Of a stretch of DNA of 12,997 nt, positions 1 to 6,780 are shown one piece after another; positions within the stretch are counted from its first letter, which is position 1; every line of letters starts with the position of its first letter. Position numbers and translations under genes: made by a program. The DNA comes from a bacterium (GTDB lineage Bacteria; Caldisericota; Caldisericia; B22-G15): contig JAAYUH010000175.1 in NCBI GenBank assembly GCA_012517755.1, positions 1 to 12,997 of the forward strand. The letters run 5' to 3'. The notes under the pieces were generated by a model. That model did no database searches. It saw only the letters and a program-made list of their open reading frames with translations, and was not told the DNA's origin.

Positions 1-12
1 AAAATAATTTTA

Positions 13-87
13 TGGTGGAGCAGACGGGATTTGAACCCGTGACCTCCTGAGTGCAAATCAGGCGTTCTCCCGCTGAACTACTGCCCC
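13..87 (-). tRNA. tRNA-Ala (anticodon UGC)
   Basis: On the minus strand this folds into a complete cloverleaf. The 7-bp acceptor stem pairs GGGGCAG with CTGCTCC, the D stem is GTTC/GAAC, and the anticodon stem is CCTGA/TCAGG around loop TTTGCAC. The variable region has 5 nt and the T arm is ACGGG-TTCAAAT-CCCGT. The anticodon TGC lies at 53-55. The acceptor stem carries the G3-U70 wobble, the main alanine identity element, which confirms the assignment. The terminal CCA is encoded. Length is 75 nt. It is transcribed leftward, away from the aminopeptidase gene, and no terminator is visible in the 12 bases before the window edge. Confidence 0.98.
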
Positions 88-95
88 AAAAAACC

Positions 96-140
96 TTTTA
101 ATATTATAACATAAAAGAGATATTTTTATGAATATTAAAA
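96..140. repeat. Bulged AT-rich inverted repeat over the tRNA promoter
   Basis: TTTTAATATT (96-105) is the exact reverse complement of AATATTAAAA (131-140). Just inside it, CATAAAA (110-116) is the exact reverse complement of TTTTATG (124-130). The arms make a 17-bp stem with a 4-nt bulge (106-109) and a 7-nt loop (117-123). Only one pair is G-C, so chance in such AT-rich DNA remains possible. Confidence 0.5.
103..132 (-). promoter_or_regulatory. Candidate promoter for tRNA-Ala
   Basis: Reading the minus strand, TTCATA (127-132) and a perfect TATAAT (103-108) are separated by 18 bp. This places the transcription start near 96, about 9 nt before the mature tRNA 5' end at 87. The -35 box matches consensus at 4 of 6 positions. 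It lies wholly inside a longer inverted repeat (96-140). Confidence 0.6.
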
Positions 141-193
141 TATACATTTCTTTAAAATTAACACTTAGGAACTATTTTTAGAATTCAATAAAG

Positions 194-222
194 TTTATGT
201 AATTTTTTTATTTTTACATAAA
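194..222. repeat. 9-bp inverted repeat overlapping a -35 box
   Basis: TTTATGTAA (194-202) and TTACATAAA (214-222) are exact reverse complements separated by 11 T-rich bases. The right arm overlaps the candidate -35 hexamer TTTACA (213-218). The position suits an operator, but a 9-bp repeat is not far from chance in this base composition. Confidence 0.35.
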
Positions 223-240
223 ATTTAGTTATGATAAAAT
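213..240 (+). promoter_or_regulatory. Candidate distal promoter for the aminopeptidase-ychF unit
   Basis: TTTACA (213-218) and TAAAAT (235-240) each match sigma-70 consensus at 5 of 6 positions, with a 16-bp spacer. A TGA directly before the -10 box makes it an extended -10. Transcription would start near 247, leaving a leader of about 150 nt. Confidence 0.5.
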
Positions 241-320
241 TTAAGTTATGAGTGTAATTGTCAATAGAAAAAGGTGTCTTTGTTTTAAAAATACATTTGA
301 TAATTTACAGAAGAAAACTA

Positions 321-349
321 TTGTTAAATGGAAAGTATGAGAAGATAAA
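321..349 (+). promoter_or_regulatory. Alternative proximal promoter for the aminopeptidase-ychF unit
   Basis: TTGTTA (321-326) and GATAAA (344-349) are 17 bp apart, each matching consensus at 4 of 6 positions. Transcription would start near 357, with a leader of about 43 nt. It is weaker in sequence than the candidate at 213-240. Confidence 0.35.
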
Positions 350-399
350 ATATTTATAATTTATCAATTTATAAAAATTTATAATTAGGAGGATAAAAA

Positions 400-1752
400 A
401 TGGAATTAGAAGAACTAAAGAGGAAAAAAAGGAATGTCTGGGAGGTTTACCCAGAAGAAGAGATTGAAAAATTTTCAAAAATCTACTCTAATTTTTTATC
501 AGAAGCAAAAACAGAAAGAGAAATTGTTTTAAAAGGAGAAGAGGTTTTAAAAGAAAAAGGATTTATAAACATTGATGATAGTATAAATGGAGAAAAGTTA
601 TATAAAAAGATAAAAAATAAATCTCTTTTAATTATAAAAAAGGGTGAAAAAAGTTTAAAAGAGGGATTTAATCTTGTTACTGCTCATATTGATTCTCCAA
701 GAATAGATATAAAACAAAATCCATTATATGAGGATACAGATATAGCTTTTTTGGAAACTCACTATTATGGAGGAATCAAAAAATATCAATGGGTTTCAAT
801 TCCTCTTGTTTTAAAAGGTGTTATCATAGATAAAAATGGAAAAACAATAAATATAAATTCTGAAAAAGACAATATAATTTTTTCTATACCAGATCTTTTA
901 CCTCATCTTGCAAGAAGACAAGCTGAAAAGAAGTTATCTGAAGCAATTGAAGGTGAAAATCTCAATGTTTTAATTGGTTCAAAACCAGGAAAAGATGTAA
1001 AAGAGGATAAAGTAAAAAATTATATATTGAAATATTTGAATGAAAAATATGGAATTATTGAAGAGGATTTTATATCAAGTGAACTATCTCTTGTCCCTTA
1101 TGGAGAAGCAAAGGATATCGGTTTTGATAAAAGTTTAATCTTAGGTTATGGACATGATGACAGATCTTGCGCATTAACTGCTTTTTATGCTATTTTAGAT
1201 TCTGAACTATCTGAAAAGTGGAGTTTAGTTTATTTAATTGATAAAGAAGAGATAGGTTCTGAAGGTAATACATCAGCTCAATCAATGATTTTCGATGAAG
1301 CTTTACTAAATTTTGTTGAAGATTATAAAGAACTAATTAATATTTATACAAAATCATCAGTTTTATCTGGAGATGTAAACGCAGCCTTTGACCCAAATTA
1401 TAAAGAGGTGTTTGAACCAAAGAACTCAGCTTATATAAACAATGGTGTTGTTATGACTAAATTTACAGGTAGAGGTGGTAAGTATGATTCAAATGATGCC
1501 TCAGCAGAATTTATAGGAAAAGTAAGAAATCTTTTTAACGAAAATAATGTTGTTTGGCAAACTGCAGAACTTGGTAAGGTTGATGAAGGTGGTGGAGGAA
1601 CTGTGGCACTATTCTTTGCAAGAAAAGGGATGGATGTAGTTGATATGGGACCAGCAGTTCTTTCAATGCATGCACCATTTGAGATAATTTCTAAAGGTGA
1701 TCTTTATTCCACTTATCATGCATATAAAGTTTTTTTAGGGAAATTTAAATAA
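400..1752 (+). CDS. apeA: M18-family metallo-aminopeptidase
   Basis: A cytosolic zinc aminopeptidase of family M18, whose members form large tetrahedral dodecamers and trim N-terminal residues from peptides. The 450-residue length is normal for the family. Expected motifs appear in order: TAHIDSPR (94-101, ligands H96 and D98), HYYGGIKKYQW (121-131), YGHDDRS (250-256, bridging Asp), DKEEIGSEG (281-289, catalytic and ligand Glu pair), SGDVNAA (323-329), and SMHAPFE (422-428, ligand His424). The start is fixed by AGGAGG at 387-392, 7 nt upstream. Its stop overlaps the ychF start by one base (TAATG), so the two genes are cotranscribed. It probably completes intracellular peptide breakdown. Substrate preference cannot be read from sequence. 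The similarity I recall is to the Thermotoga and clostridial type 1 members. Confidence 0.93.
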   Translation: MELEELKRKKRNVWEVYPEEEIEKFSKIYSNFLSEAKTEREIVLKGEEVLKEKGFINIDDSINGEKLYKKIKNKSLLIIKKGEKSLKEGFNLVTAHIDSPRIDIKQNPLYEDTDIAFLETHYYGGIKKYQWVSIPLVLKGVIIDKNGKTININSEKDNIIFSIPDLLPHLARRQAEKKLSEAIEGENLNVLIGSKPGKDVKEDKVKNYILKYLNEKYGIIEEDFISSELSLVPYGEAKDIGFDKSLILGYGHDDRSCALTAFYAILDSELSEKWSLVYLIDKEEIGSEGNTSAQSMIFDEALLNFVEDYKELINIYTKSSVLSGDVNAAFDPNYKEVFEPKNSAYINNGVVMTKFTGRGGKYDSNDASAEFIGKVRNLFNENNVVWQTAELGKVDEGGGGTVALFFARKGMDVVDMGPAVLSMHAPFEIISKGDLYSTYHAYKVFLGKFK

Positions 1753-2843
1753 TGGAGATAGGAATAATTGGTCTTCCAAATTCTGGAAAGTCAACTCTAT
1801 TCAAAGCATTAACAGGAAATGATATACTAATTGATATTTTTCCATTTTCAACAGTTAATCCAAATATTGGTGTTGTTGAAGTTCCAGATGAAAGAATATT
1901 AAAAATTAGTGAATATATAAAGCCAAAAGAGATAAAATATGCGACAATAAAATTTATTGATTTAGCAGGTCTTGTTAAAGGGGCAAGTAAAGGCGAGGGA
2001 CTTGGTAACAAGTTCCTCTCTGAAACAAGAAGAGCAGATGGCCTTCTTGAAGTTGTAAGATGCTTTGAAGATGATAGAGTTCCTCATATAGAAGGAAGAT
2101 TAGATCCAATTAATGATATTGAAATTATTCATCTTGAAATTGCCATTTCGGATTTTGAGATAGTTCAGAAAAATTTCGAAAAAATTGATCATTCCTATAA
2201 ATCTGGAATTAAAGAGCTTAAGAATGAATATGAGGCGTTAAAATTTGCAAAAGAAAATCTGAATAAAGATTTATGGTTAAATGAAGTTGAATACCCTTAT
2301 GAGTTTTCAGAAATTTATAAAAAATATAACCTTTTAACAATAAAACCACTAATTATTATTGCTAATGTAAACGAAGAGTATTTTATAGGCGAAGAATCTG
2401 ATTATGTAAAAAAATTTATTGAATATTGTCAGAAAAAAAATTACAAATTTATTATAGCTTCTCTAAAATTAGAACTCGAGATAAAAAATCTTAATGCTTC
2501 AGAGAAAGAAGTTTTTTTGAAAGAGATAAATTTAGAAGAAACAATTTTAAATAAGATAATAAAAGAATCATACAATATTCTTGATTTGATAACCTTTTTT
2601 ACCTATGCTAATGATATTCTTGAAGCACATTCAATTAAAAGAGGAACTTTAGCTCCTCAAGCAGCAGGAAAAATCCATACAGATTTTGAAAAAGGGTTCA
2701 TAAAAGCAGAGGTCTTTAATTATCAAGATTTATTAAGGGTTCAATCAATTCATGAATTAAAAGAAAAAGGATTAATAAAAATTGAAGGAAAAGAATATGA
2801 AATAAAAGATGGAGATATTGTCTATTTTAAATTCAATATCTAA
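1752..2843 (+). CDS. ychF: YchF/OLA1-family ribosome-associated ATPase/GTPase
   Basis: An Obg-related P-loop NTPase of the YchF/OLA1 family. Members bind ribosomes, usually prefer ATP, and are linked to translation and stress responses. The 363-residue length is standard. The P-loop is GLPNSGKS (7-14) and G3 is DLAG (70-73), followed by the highly conserved VKGASKGEGLGN stretch and VVRCFED (101-107). NVNE (205-208) replaces the usual NKxD, as expected for the ATP-preferring subfamily. A C-terminal TGS domain spans about 277-361, including RGTLAPQAAGKIHTDFEKGF. The P-loop has Ser at the position where most YchF proteins have Val (NVGKST). The start overlaps the aminopeptidase stop, with a modest AGGGA ten bases upstream. 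The gene converges on the Fur-family gene with 6 bases between stops. Confidence 0.96.
   Translation: MEIGIIGLPNSGKSTLFKALTGNDILIDIFPFSTVNPNIGVVEVPDERILKISEYIKPKEIKYATIKFIDLAGLVKGASKGEGLGNKFLSETRRADGLLEVVRCFEDDRVPHIEGRLDPINDIEIIHLEIAISDFEIVQKNFEKIDHSYKSGIKELKNEYEALKFAKENLNKDLWLNEVEYPYEFSEIYKKYNLLTIKPLIIIANVNEEYFIGEESDYVKKFIEYCQKKNYKFIIASLKLELEIKNLNASEKEVFLKEINLEETILNKIIKESYNILDLITFFTYANDILEAHSIKRGTLAPQAAGKIHTDFEKGFIKAEVFNYQDLLRVQSIHELKEKGLIKIEGKEYEIKDGDIVYFKFNI
2813..2841 (+). terminator. Weak inverted repeat at the ychF/Fur-gene convergence
   Basis: AGATATTG (2813-2820) and CAATATCT (2834-2841) pair perfectly over 8 bp with a 13-nt loop, ending at the ychF stop codon. A short T run follows at 2853-2857. 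The stem has only two G-C pairs and the T run is some 11 bases away, so termination would be inefficient. It is the only hairpin seen at this junction. Confidence 0.25.
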
Positions 2844-2849
2844 ATTTAT

Positions 2850-3260
2850 CTATTTTTTACAATTTTCACAAATGCCGTAAATTTCAATGATATAAAAAAG
2901 AGGATCCAAACTTTTTAAACTATTCTTAATATCAAGTATCTCATATAGTTTATGAATTTCTGGAGCCTTTATTTCTTTAATTTTTCCGCAATTACTGCAT
3001 ATTAGATGAATATGAGGTTCTTTATAAATTTCATAACTCATATGTCTTTTTGAAAATGATGTACTTTTTACAACTCCTGTTTTTTCAAGAACTGAAAGAG
3101 TTCTATAGATGGTTGTTAAGCTTACACCTTTTGTTTTTAATTTATCATATATTTCCTGAGCAGAAAAATGTTTACCTTTATTTTTTAATAGAAATTCAAA
3201 AATCTCTTTCCTACCTTTAGTTCTTCTTAAGCCTGAATCATATAAAATCTTATCTATCAT
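2850..3260 (-). CDS. Fur-family metal-dependent transcriptional regulator
   Basis: A 136-residue Fur-superfamily repressor: an N-terminal winged helix (about 1-80, with the recognition segment near SLTTIYRTLSVLEKTG) followed by a metal-binding dimerisation domain. The structural zinc site is complete: C88-x2-C91 and C131-x2-C134. The likely regulatory metal ligands are H31, E77, H83, H85 and E96. PerR peroxide sensors carry Asp at the positions of E77 and E96. Glu at the latter is typical of Fur and Zur and lowers peroxide sensitivity, so PerR is less likely. The sensed metal cannot be settled from sequence. It is the last gene of the operon and its start overlaps the PncC-like stop by 11 nt. 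The ribosome binding site is weak (TTGG before an A run), so translation probably depends on coupling. No Fur box was recognised in the window. Confidence 0.9.
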   Translation of the reverse strand: MIDKILYDSGLRRTKGRKEIFEFLLKNKGKHFSAQEIYDKLKTKGVSLTTIYRTLSVLEKTGVVKSTSFSKRHMSYEIYKEPHIHLICSNCGKIKEIKAPEIHKLYEILDIKNSLKSLDPLFYIIEIYGICENCKK

Positions 3261-3792
3261 TTTTTTCCAAATCTTCTTTCAAAAATCTGTTAAACAAATA
3301 AATTGTATTATATACAAGTTTTTCTCTTATTTGTTCTCGATTTCCTTTTATATTAAATTTTTTTGTGAAGGTTGAATTCTTAGATAAAATTGTTACAAAT
3401 ATTAAACCAATTTCTTTATTTTCAGATGGATTTGGTCCAAGATTTCCTGTTATTGAAATTCCATAATCGGTCGAGAATTTCTTTATCACATTATTTGCCA
3501 TATCAAATGAAACTTCTTTACTAATTGCACCATAATTTTTTAAATGATTTTCATTAACATTTAGAACTTCTTTTTTAATTTCATCATTATAGGTAACTAC
3601 TGAGCCTTTAAAAAAATTAGAAGAACCTGGAAGAAATGTAAAAAAATATGAAAGGTAACCACCAGAACAAGATTCAGCAACACTTAATGTTTTTTTATTG
3701 TTTATTAATATTTTTTTAATCTCAACTAAATTTTTAATTAAATTTTTATAACTCAAAGAAGAGTTTTGAGATTTCGCTACCAAGTTTGGCAT
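3250..3792 (-). CDS. pncC: Stand-alone CinA C-terminal domain protein (PncC-like NMN amidohydrolase)
   Basis: A 180-residue single-domain CinA-C protein without the N-terminal MoaB-like half of full CinA. Proven members deamidate nicotinamide mononucleotide to nicotinate mononucleotide in pyridine-nucleotide recycling. Family landmarks are TLSVAESCSGG (35-45, conserved AES serine at S41), LPGSSNFFKGSVVTYNDEIK (54-73) and YGAISKEV (87-94). The next conserved loop is divergent: canonical TGIAGPxGG-KPVG is here TGNLGPNPS-KEIG (115-129). Activity is therefore probable but not assured. The ATG at 3792 has no clear Shine-Dalgarno and lies 47 nt inside psuG. A TTG at 3756 is the only other nearby start and has no better site. 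Translation by re-initiation after psuG is likely. It overlaps the Fur-family gene by 11 nt. Confidence 0.82.
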   Translation of the reverse strand: MPNLVAKSQNSSLSYKNLIKNLVEIKKILINNKKTLSVAESCSGGYLSYFFTFLPGSSNFFKGSVVTYNDEIKKEVLNVNENHLKNYGAISKEVSFDMANNVIKKFSTDYGISITGNLGPNPSENKEIGLIFVTILSKNSTFTKKFNIKGNREQIREKLVYNTIYLFNRFLKEDLEKNDR

Positions 3793-4666
3793 TATTTAAA
3801 ATTAAAGATTTATTTGCTTTTACAGTTTTTCCTTTAGATTTTTTATGAAGAGAACTTAAAAGGAAAGGAGTCACATTTTTACCAGATATTTTTTTCTTTA
3901 TCAAATCTTTTTCTATCTCTTCCATAATTTTTTCAAATTCATATCTGTCAAATTCATTTTCTTTAGGAATAGGGTTAACAATTAAAATAGATGAGTCACT
4001 AAAATATTCCCAATAATGCAGAAAATCAACAAGTTTATTGATGTCATAAAAGTAGTAGTTTAAATTGATATCAGTTTCTCTATAGTAGAATCCAGGGAGT
4101 TTATCAGTATTATATCCGACAACAAGAACCCCAAGAGTTTCTAAATATTCCCATGTTTTTTTAATATCAAGTATCGACTTAAAACCAGATGTTATTACAA
4201 TAGTTTTATATTTTGAAAGAGCTGTTAAATCTGAGGATATATCAAAGTTAGCTTCAAAATTTCTATGAACTCCACCAAGTCCTCCCGATGCAAGAAATTT
4301 TAGATTTAAATGATTCATTATAAACAGCATTCCAGAGATAGTTAAGGCACCACTCTTACCTATAGATAAAATATATGGAATATCGCTCATATTGGTTTTT
4401 ATAATATTTTTATCTTTAGCAAAAAATTCAAAATCTTCATCTTTAAATCCAATTAGAATTTTCCCATTTTTAATACCTATGGTTAATGGTACAATATTTT
4501 GTTTTCTTGATATCTCTTCACATTTTCTTGCAACATCTATATTGTCAGGATAGGGTAAACCAAAAGATAAAAGTGTTGTTTCAAAACATAAATGAGGGTA
4601 GCAAGATCCTTTGAACTCTTCAGAAAAAATAAAAGCTTCTTTATTACAATTTTTCACCTTTTTCAT
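3746..4666 (-). CDS. psuG: Pseudouridine-5'-phosphate glycosidase
   Basis: PsuG (YeiN/IndA family) reversibly cleaves the C-glycosidic bond of pseudouridine 5'-phosphate to uracil and ribose 5-phosphate. At 306 residues it has normal length. Motifs numbered from the chosen start: CFETTLLSFGLPYPDN (27-42, catalytic Glu29), SIGKSGALT (101-109), ASGGLGGVHR (126-135), DISSDLT (142-148, metal-binding region), KSILD (163-167), GKNVTPFLL (262-270) and ANKSLILNNA (284-293). I chose the ATG at 4664-4666 because GGAG (4673-4676) sits 6 nt upstream and the protein then begins as the family does. The frame stays open to an ATG at 4717, but those 17 residues only reflect the overlapping permease tail. It overlaps the permease gene by 23 nt. 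The usual partner kinase PsuK is absent here. Confidence 0.94.
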   Translation of the reverse strand: MKKVKNCNKEAFIFSEEFKGSCYPHLCFETTLLSFGLPYPDNIDVARKCEEISRKQNIVPLTIGIKNGKILIGFKDEDFEFFAKDKNIIKTNMSDIPYILSIGKSGALTISGMLFIMNHLNLKFLASGGLGGVHRNFEANFDISSDLTALSKYKTIVITSGFKSILDIKKTWEYLETLGVLVVGYNTDKLPGFYYRETDINLNYYFYDINKLVDFLHYWEYFSDSSILIVNPIPKENEFDRYEFEKIMEEIEKDLIKKKISGKNVTPFLLSSLHKKSKGKTVKANKSLILNNAKLGSEISKLFFEL

Positions 4667-5639
4667 AAGGTACTCCATCAGCAGCAGGAGCAGTTGCTTT
4701 ACCAACAAAACCAGCAAGAATTAAAATTGTTAAAATATATGGAAGTGCTAAGAAGAATCCTCTTGGTATAATATTTAATACACTTGGAGCATATGTTTGT
4801 ATGAATATTTGAAGTACATTTGCAAGCATAAAAAAAAGTGCAGCTAAAAGAGTTCCAATTGGTTTCCATTTTCCAAATATCATAGCAGCAAGTGCAATAA
4901 AACCTAAACCTGCTGGCATATGGTTATCAAATAAATCAAGTTGTCCAATTGACATTGAAGCACCAGCAAGAGCTGCAAAGATACCAGACATAATAACTGC
5001 AAAATATCTTACTTTATAAACATCGATTCCAAGAGTATCTGCTGCTTTTGGATGTTCTCCGACTGCTCTAAGTCTTAAACCCCAAGGAGTATTATAAAGA
5101 AAAAAATGAAGAACAAAAGGAAGTATCAAAGCTAACCATACAAAAACATTCATCACTCTGAATAGTTCACCTATTATCGGAATTTTTGTAAGAATAGGTA
5201 TTAATGGTTTACCCATAAAAGAGTTGACAGAAGGAGAGTGACCAGTTGTATTGAAATATCTTTCAAGAAAGAAGGTCATACCACCGAGAGCAAATACATT
5301 TATTGCAACTCCTGAAACAATCTGGTTTCCTTTTAAAGATATAGATATATATCCATGAAGAAGTCCAGCTAAAACTCCAATTATAATTGCAAGAAGTATT
5401 CCAATCCAAGGGTTTCCAGCAAGAGGATCCTTTCCACCAAGAAATGGATCAAATTTTGTTGATGAAATATATGCTCCAAAAACTGCAAAAAATCCACCCA
5501 TTCTCATCATACCTTCAAGAGCAATGTTAACTACTCCAGCATTTTCACATATTACACCACCCAATCCAGCAAGAATAATTGGTGTTGCAAATTGGAGCAT
5601 AGAAGAAAGGAAAGATATTATTATTTTAATAATTTCCAT
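4644..5639 (-). CDS. nupC: Nucleoside ABC transporter permease, second subunit (NupC/YufQ type)
   Basis: An inner-membrane permease of the BPD_transp_2 fold that pairs with the neighbouring permease to form the import channel. Strongly hydrophobic throughout, with several membrane helices. The first conserved block, FATPIILAGLGGVICENAGVVNIALEGMM (17-45), is the hallmark of this subfamily. GNQIVSGVAINVFALG (104-119) follows, then the cytoplasmic coupling-loop region AVGEHPKAADTLGIDVYKVRY (192-212) and FIALAAMIFGKWKPIG (247-262). The ATG at 5639 gives 331 residues. It is preferred over an in-frame ATG at 5678 because AAGGAGG (5646-5652) lies 6 nt upstream. It overlaps the preceding permease by 14 nt and psuG by 23 nt. 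The substrate is inferred to be a nucleoside from the family and the adjacent BMP protein. Confidence 0.92.
   Translation of the reverse strand: MEIIKIIISFLSSMLQFATPIILAGLGGVICENAGVVNIALEGMMRMGGFFAVFGAYISSTKFDPFLGGKDPLAGNPWIGILLAIIIGVLAGLLHGYISISLKGNQIVSGVAINVFALGGMTFFLERYFNTTGHSPSVNSFMGKPLIPILTKIPIIGELFRVMNVFVWLALILPFVLHFFLYNTPWGLRLRAVGEHPKAADTLGIDVYKVRYFAVIMSGIFAALAGASMSIGQLDLFDNHMPAGLGFIALAAMIFGKWKPIGTLLAALFFMLANVLQIFIQTYAPSVLNIIPRGFFLALPYILTILILAGFVGKATAPAADGVPYEKGEKL
4673..4676 (-). promoter_or_regulatory. Ribosome binding site that decides the psuG start
   Basis: GGAG on the minus strand lies 6 nt before the ATG at 4666, inside the permease coding sequence. Upstream ATGs at 4678 and 4717 have no comparable site at proper spacing. 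Confidence 0.75.
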
Positions 5640-6780
5640 CAGTGGCCTCCTTGGTTTTAGTTGTTCTTTTTTCGCCAATTAGAAAAAGAAGGTATTTAAT
5701 CCCAGATTGTCCTGCAACAAATATTGTAGCAAAGCCTTGAATTATGTCAGTAAAAGATTTATGTATACCCATCAATTGCATTCCAGTTGCCCCAGCTCTT
5801 ACAAAACCAAAAAATATAGAAGCGATAAATGTACCAATTGGAGTCGTATTACCTATTAAAGACATTGTTATGCCATCAAATCCATAACCTTGACTGAAAA
5901 CTCCTGGATATCTGCCCTCAATACCTAAAATCATACATGCCCCACTTATGCCTGAAAGTGCTCCTGCAATGAACATTGATATTACCATCGTTTTCGAAGT
6001 ATTTATTCCAGCATACTTTGCTGCATCTATATTTAATCCAGTTGCTTGAATTTCATAACCAAGAACTGTTTTGTTTATTATTATATAAATTATTATTACA
6101 GCTATGATTGCAATAAAGATTGAAGCATTAAGTCTTGTTCCTTCAAATAAAGGTTTTAATCTTGATGAATCTGTGACATATGGTGTGCCAACAAGAAGTG
6201 TACCAGGATAATATTTTAAAATATTAAAAGGACCTACAACAATCCAGTTCTCTACAAGATGAATAGCAATCCAATTTAACATTATAGTTGTGATAACTTC
6301 ATGTACGCCCCTCTTTACTTTTAACCAAGCAGCAAATGCACCGTATAAACCAGATGCTATACCAACAAGTATAAGTATTAATGGAATCCCTATTATTGGT
6401 GGTAGATTAAATATATATCCAAAATAGGCAGCAACAATTGATCCAATAATAAATTGCCCTTCTGCTCCAATGTTAAATAAGCCCGCTTTAAAAGCAACTG
6501 TTACAGAAAGACCTGTTAATGTTAAAATAGCACCTTTTAATATTCCTTCCCCTGCTTGCTTTAAAGATAAAAATTCTTTTAAAGAACTGCCAAGGGCACC
6601 TTCAAAAAGGAGTTTATATGCTTGAATTGGACTTTTACCTGTAGCTTTTATCATAATTCCTGCAACGATAAATGCAATTATTATAGATATTATTGGAACA
6701 AGAAATGTTGAAATATCATCCTTTTTTGCATTCCACCAATTAATTATTTTATTAATATTATCAGAAAAATTATTTTTCAC
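5626..6780 (-). CDS. nupB: Nucleoside ABC transporter permease, first subunit (NupB/YufP type)
   Basis: A 384-residue inner-membrane permease of the BPD_transp_2 family, partner of the downstream permease. Numbered from the GTG start, a first membrane helix runs at about 26-44. The conserved AFKAGLFNIGAEGQ block is at 96-109, the subfamily signature KRGVHEVITTIMLNWIA at 156-172, and the coupling segment ATGLNIDAAKYAGINTSK lies in the second half, among several more hydrophobic helices. I place the start at GTG 6778-6780, preceded by AAGAGG with GAGG 6 nt away. The frame is open to an ATG at 6870, but that would overlap the ATPase by about 100 nt. The ATG at 6801 has no usable ribosome binding site. 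With the GTG start the overlap with the ATPase is 11 nt, in line with the other junctions of the operon. Confidence 0.91.
   Translation of the reverse strand: MKNNFSDNINKIINWWNAKKDDISTFLVPIISIIIAFIVAGIMIKATGKSPIQAYKLLFEGALGSSLKEFLSLKQAGEGILKGAILTLTGLSVTVAFKAGLFNIGAEGQFIIGSIVAAYFGYIFNLPPIIGIPLILILVGIASGLYGAFAAWLKVKRGVHEVITTIMLNWIAIHLVENWIVVGPFNILKYYPGTLLVGTPYVTDSSRLKPLFEGTRLNASIFIAIIAVIIIYIIINKTVLGYEIQATGLNIDAAKYAGINTSKTMVISMFIAGALSGISGACMILGIEGRYPGVFSQGYGFDGITMSLIGNTTPIGTFIASIFFGFVRAGATGMQLMGIHKSFTDIIQGFATIFVAGQSGIKYLLFLIGEKRTTKTKEATDGNY
5646..5652 (-). promoter_or_regulatory. Ribosome binding site that decides the nupC start
   Basis: AAGGAGG on the minus strand, 6 nt before the ATG at 5639 and inside the end of the previous permease gene. 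It rules out the longer frame starting at 5678. Confidence 0.85.

Larger units (their letters stand above)
88..399. other. 312-base divergent intergenic region
   Basis: This gap separates the leftward tRNA from the rightward aminopeptidase gene and is extremely A+T-rich. I see a tRNA promoter candidate, two plus-strand promoter candidates, two inverted repeats (96-140 and 194-222) and the aminopeptidase ribosome binding site. I see no open frame of note, no recognisable RNA gene, and no GC-rich hairpin that would mark a riboswitch or terminator. Confidence 0.7.

Noticed and set aside
13..88. Integrative-element attachment site at the tRNA gene
   Set aside because: No integrase, no second copy of the tRNA 3' end and no foreign-looking genes are in the window.
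352..386. Direct repeat ATTTATAATT (352-361 and 377-386) as a regulator site
   Set aside because: It is low-complexity AT sequence between promoter and ribosome site and is expected by chance.
88..399. A Fur or PerR box in the promoter regions of the window
   Set aside because: No stretch resembling TGATAAT-N-ATTATCA or TTATAAT-N-ATTATAA with good symmetry was found near the promoters at 103-132, 213-240, 321-349 or 9809-9838.
1745..2011. Minus-strand open frame within ychF, and similar frames at 7638-7874, 10720-11025 and 12716-12922 on the plus strand
   Set aside because: They lie inside well-supported genes on the opposite strand, have no ribosome site or recognisable domain, and are shadows.
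4667..4717. A hydrophobic Leu-rich stretch in front of psuG that looks like a signal peptide
   Set aside because: It is the out-of-frame reading of the permease C-terminus. The ribosome site at 4673-4676 points to the ATG at 4666, and PsuG is cytosolic.
5865..5900. Degeneracy or frameshift in the transporter membrane genes
   Set aside because: Both permeases read through with all family blocks present; no interruption was found.
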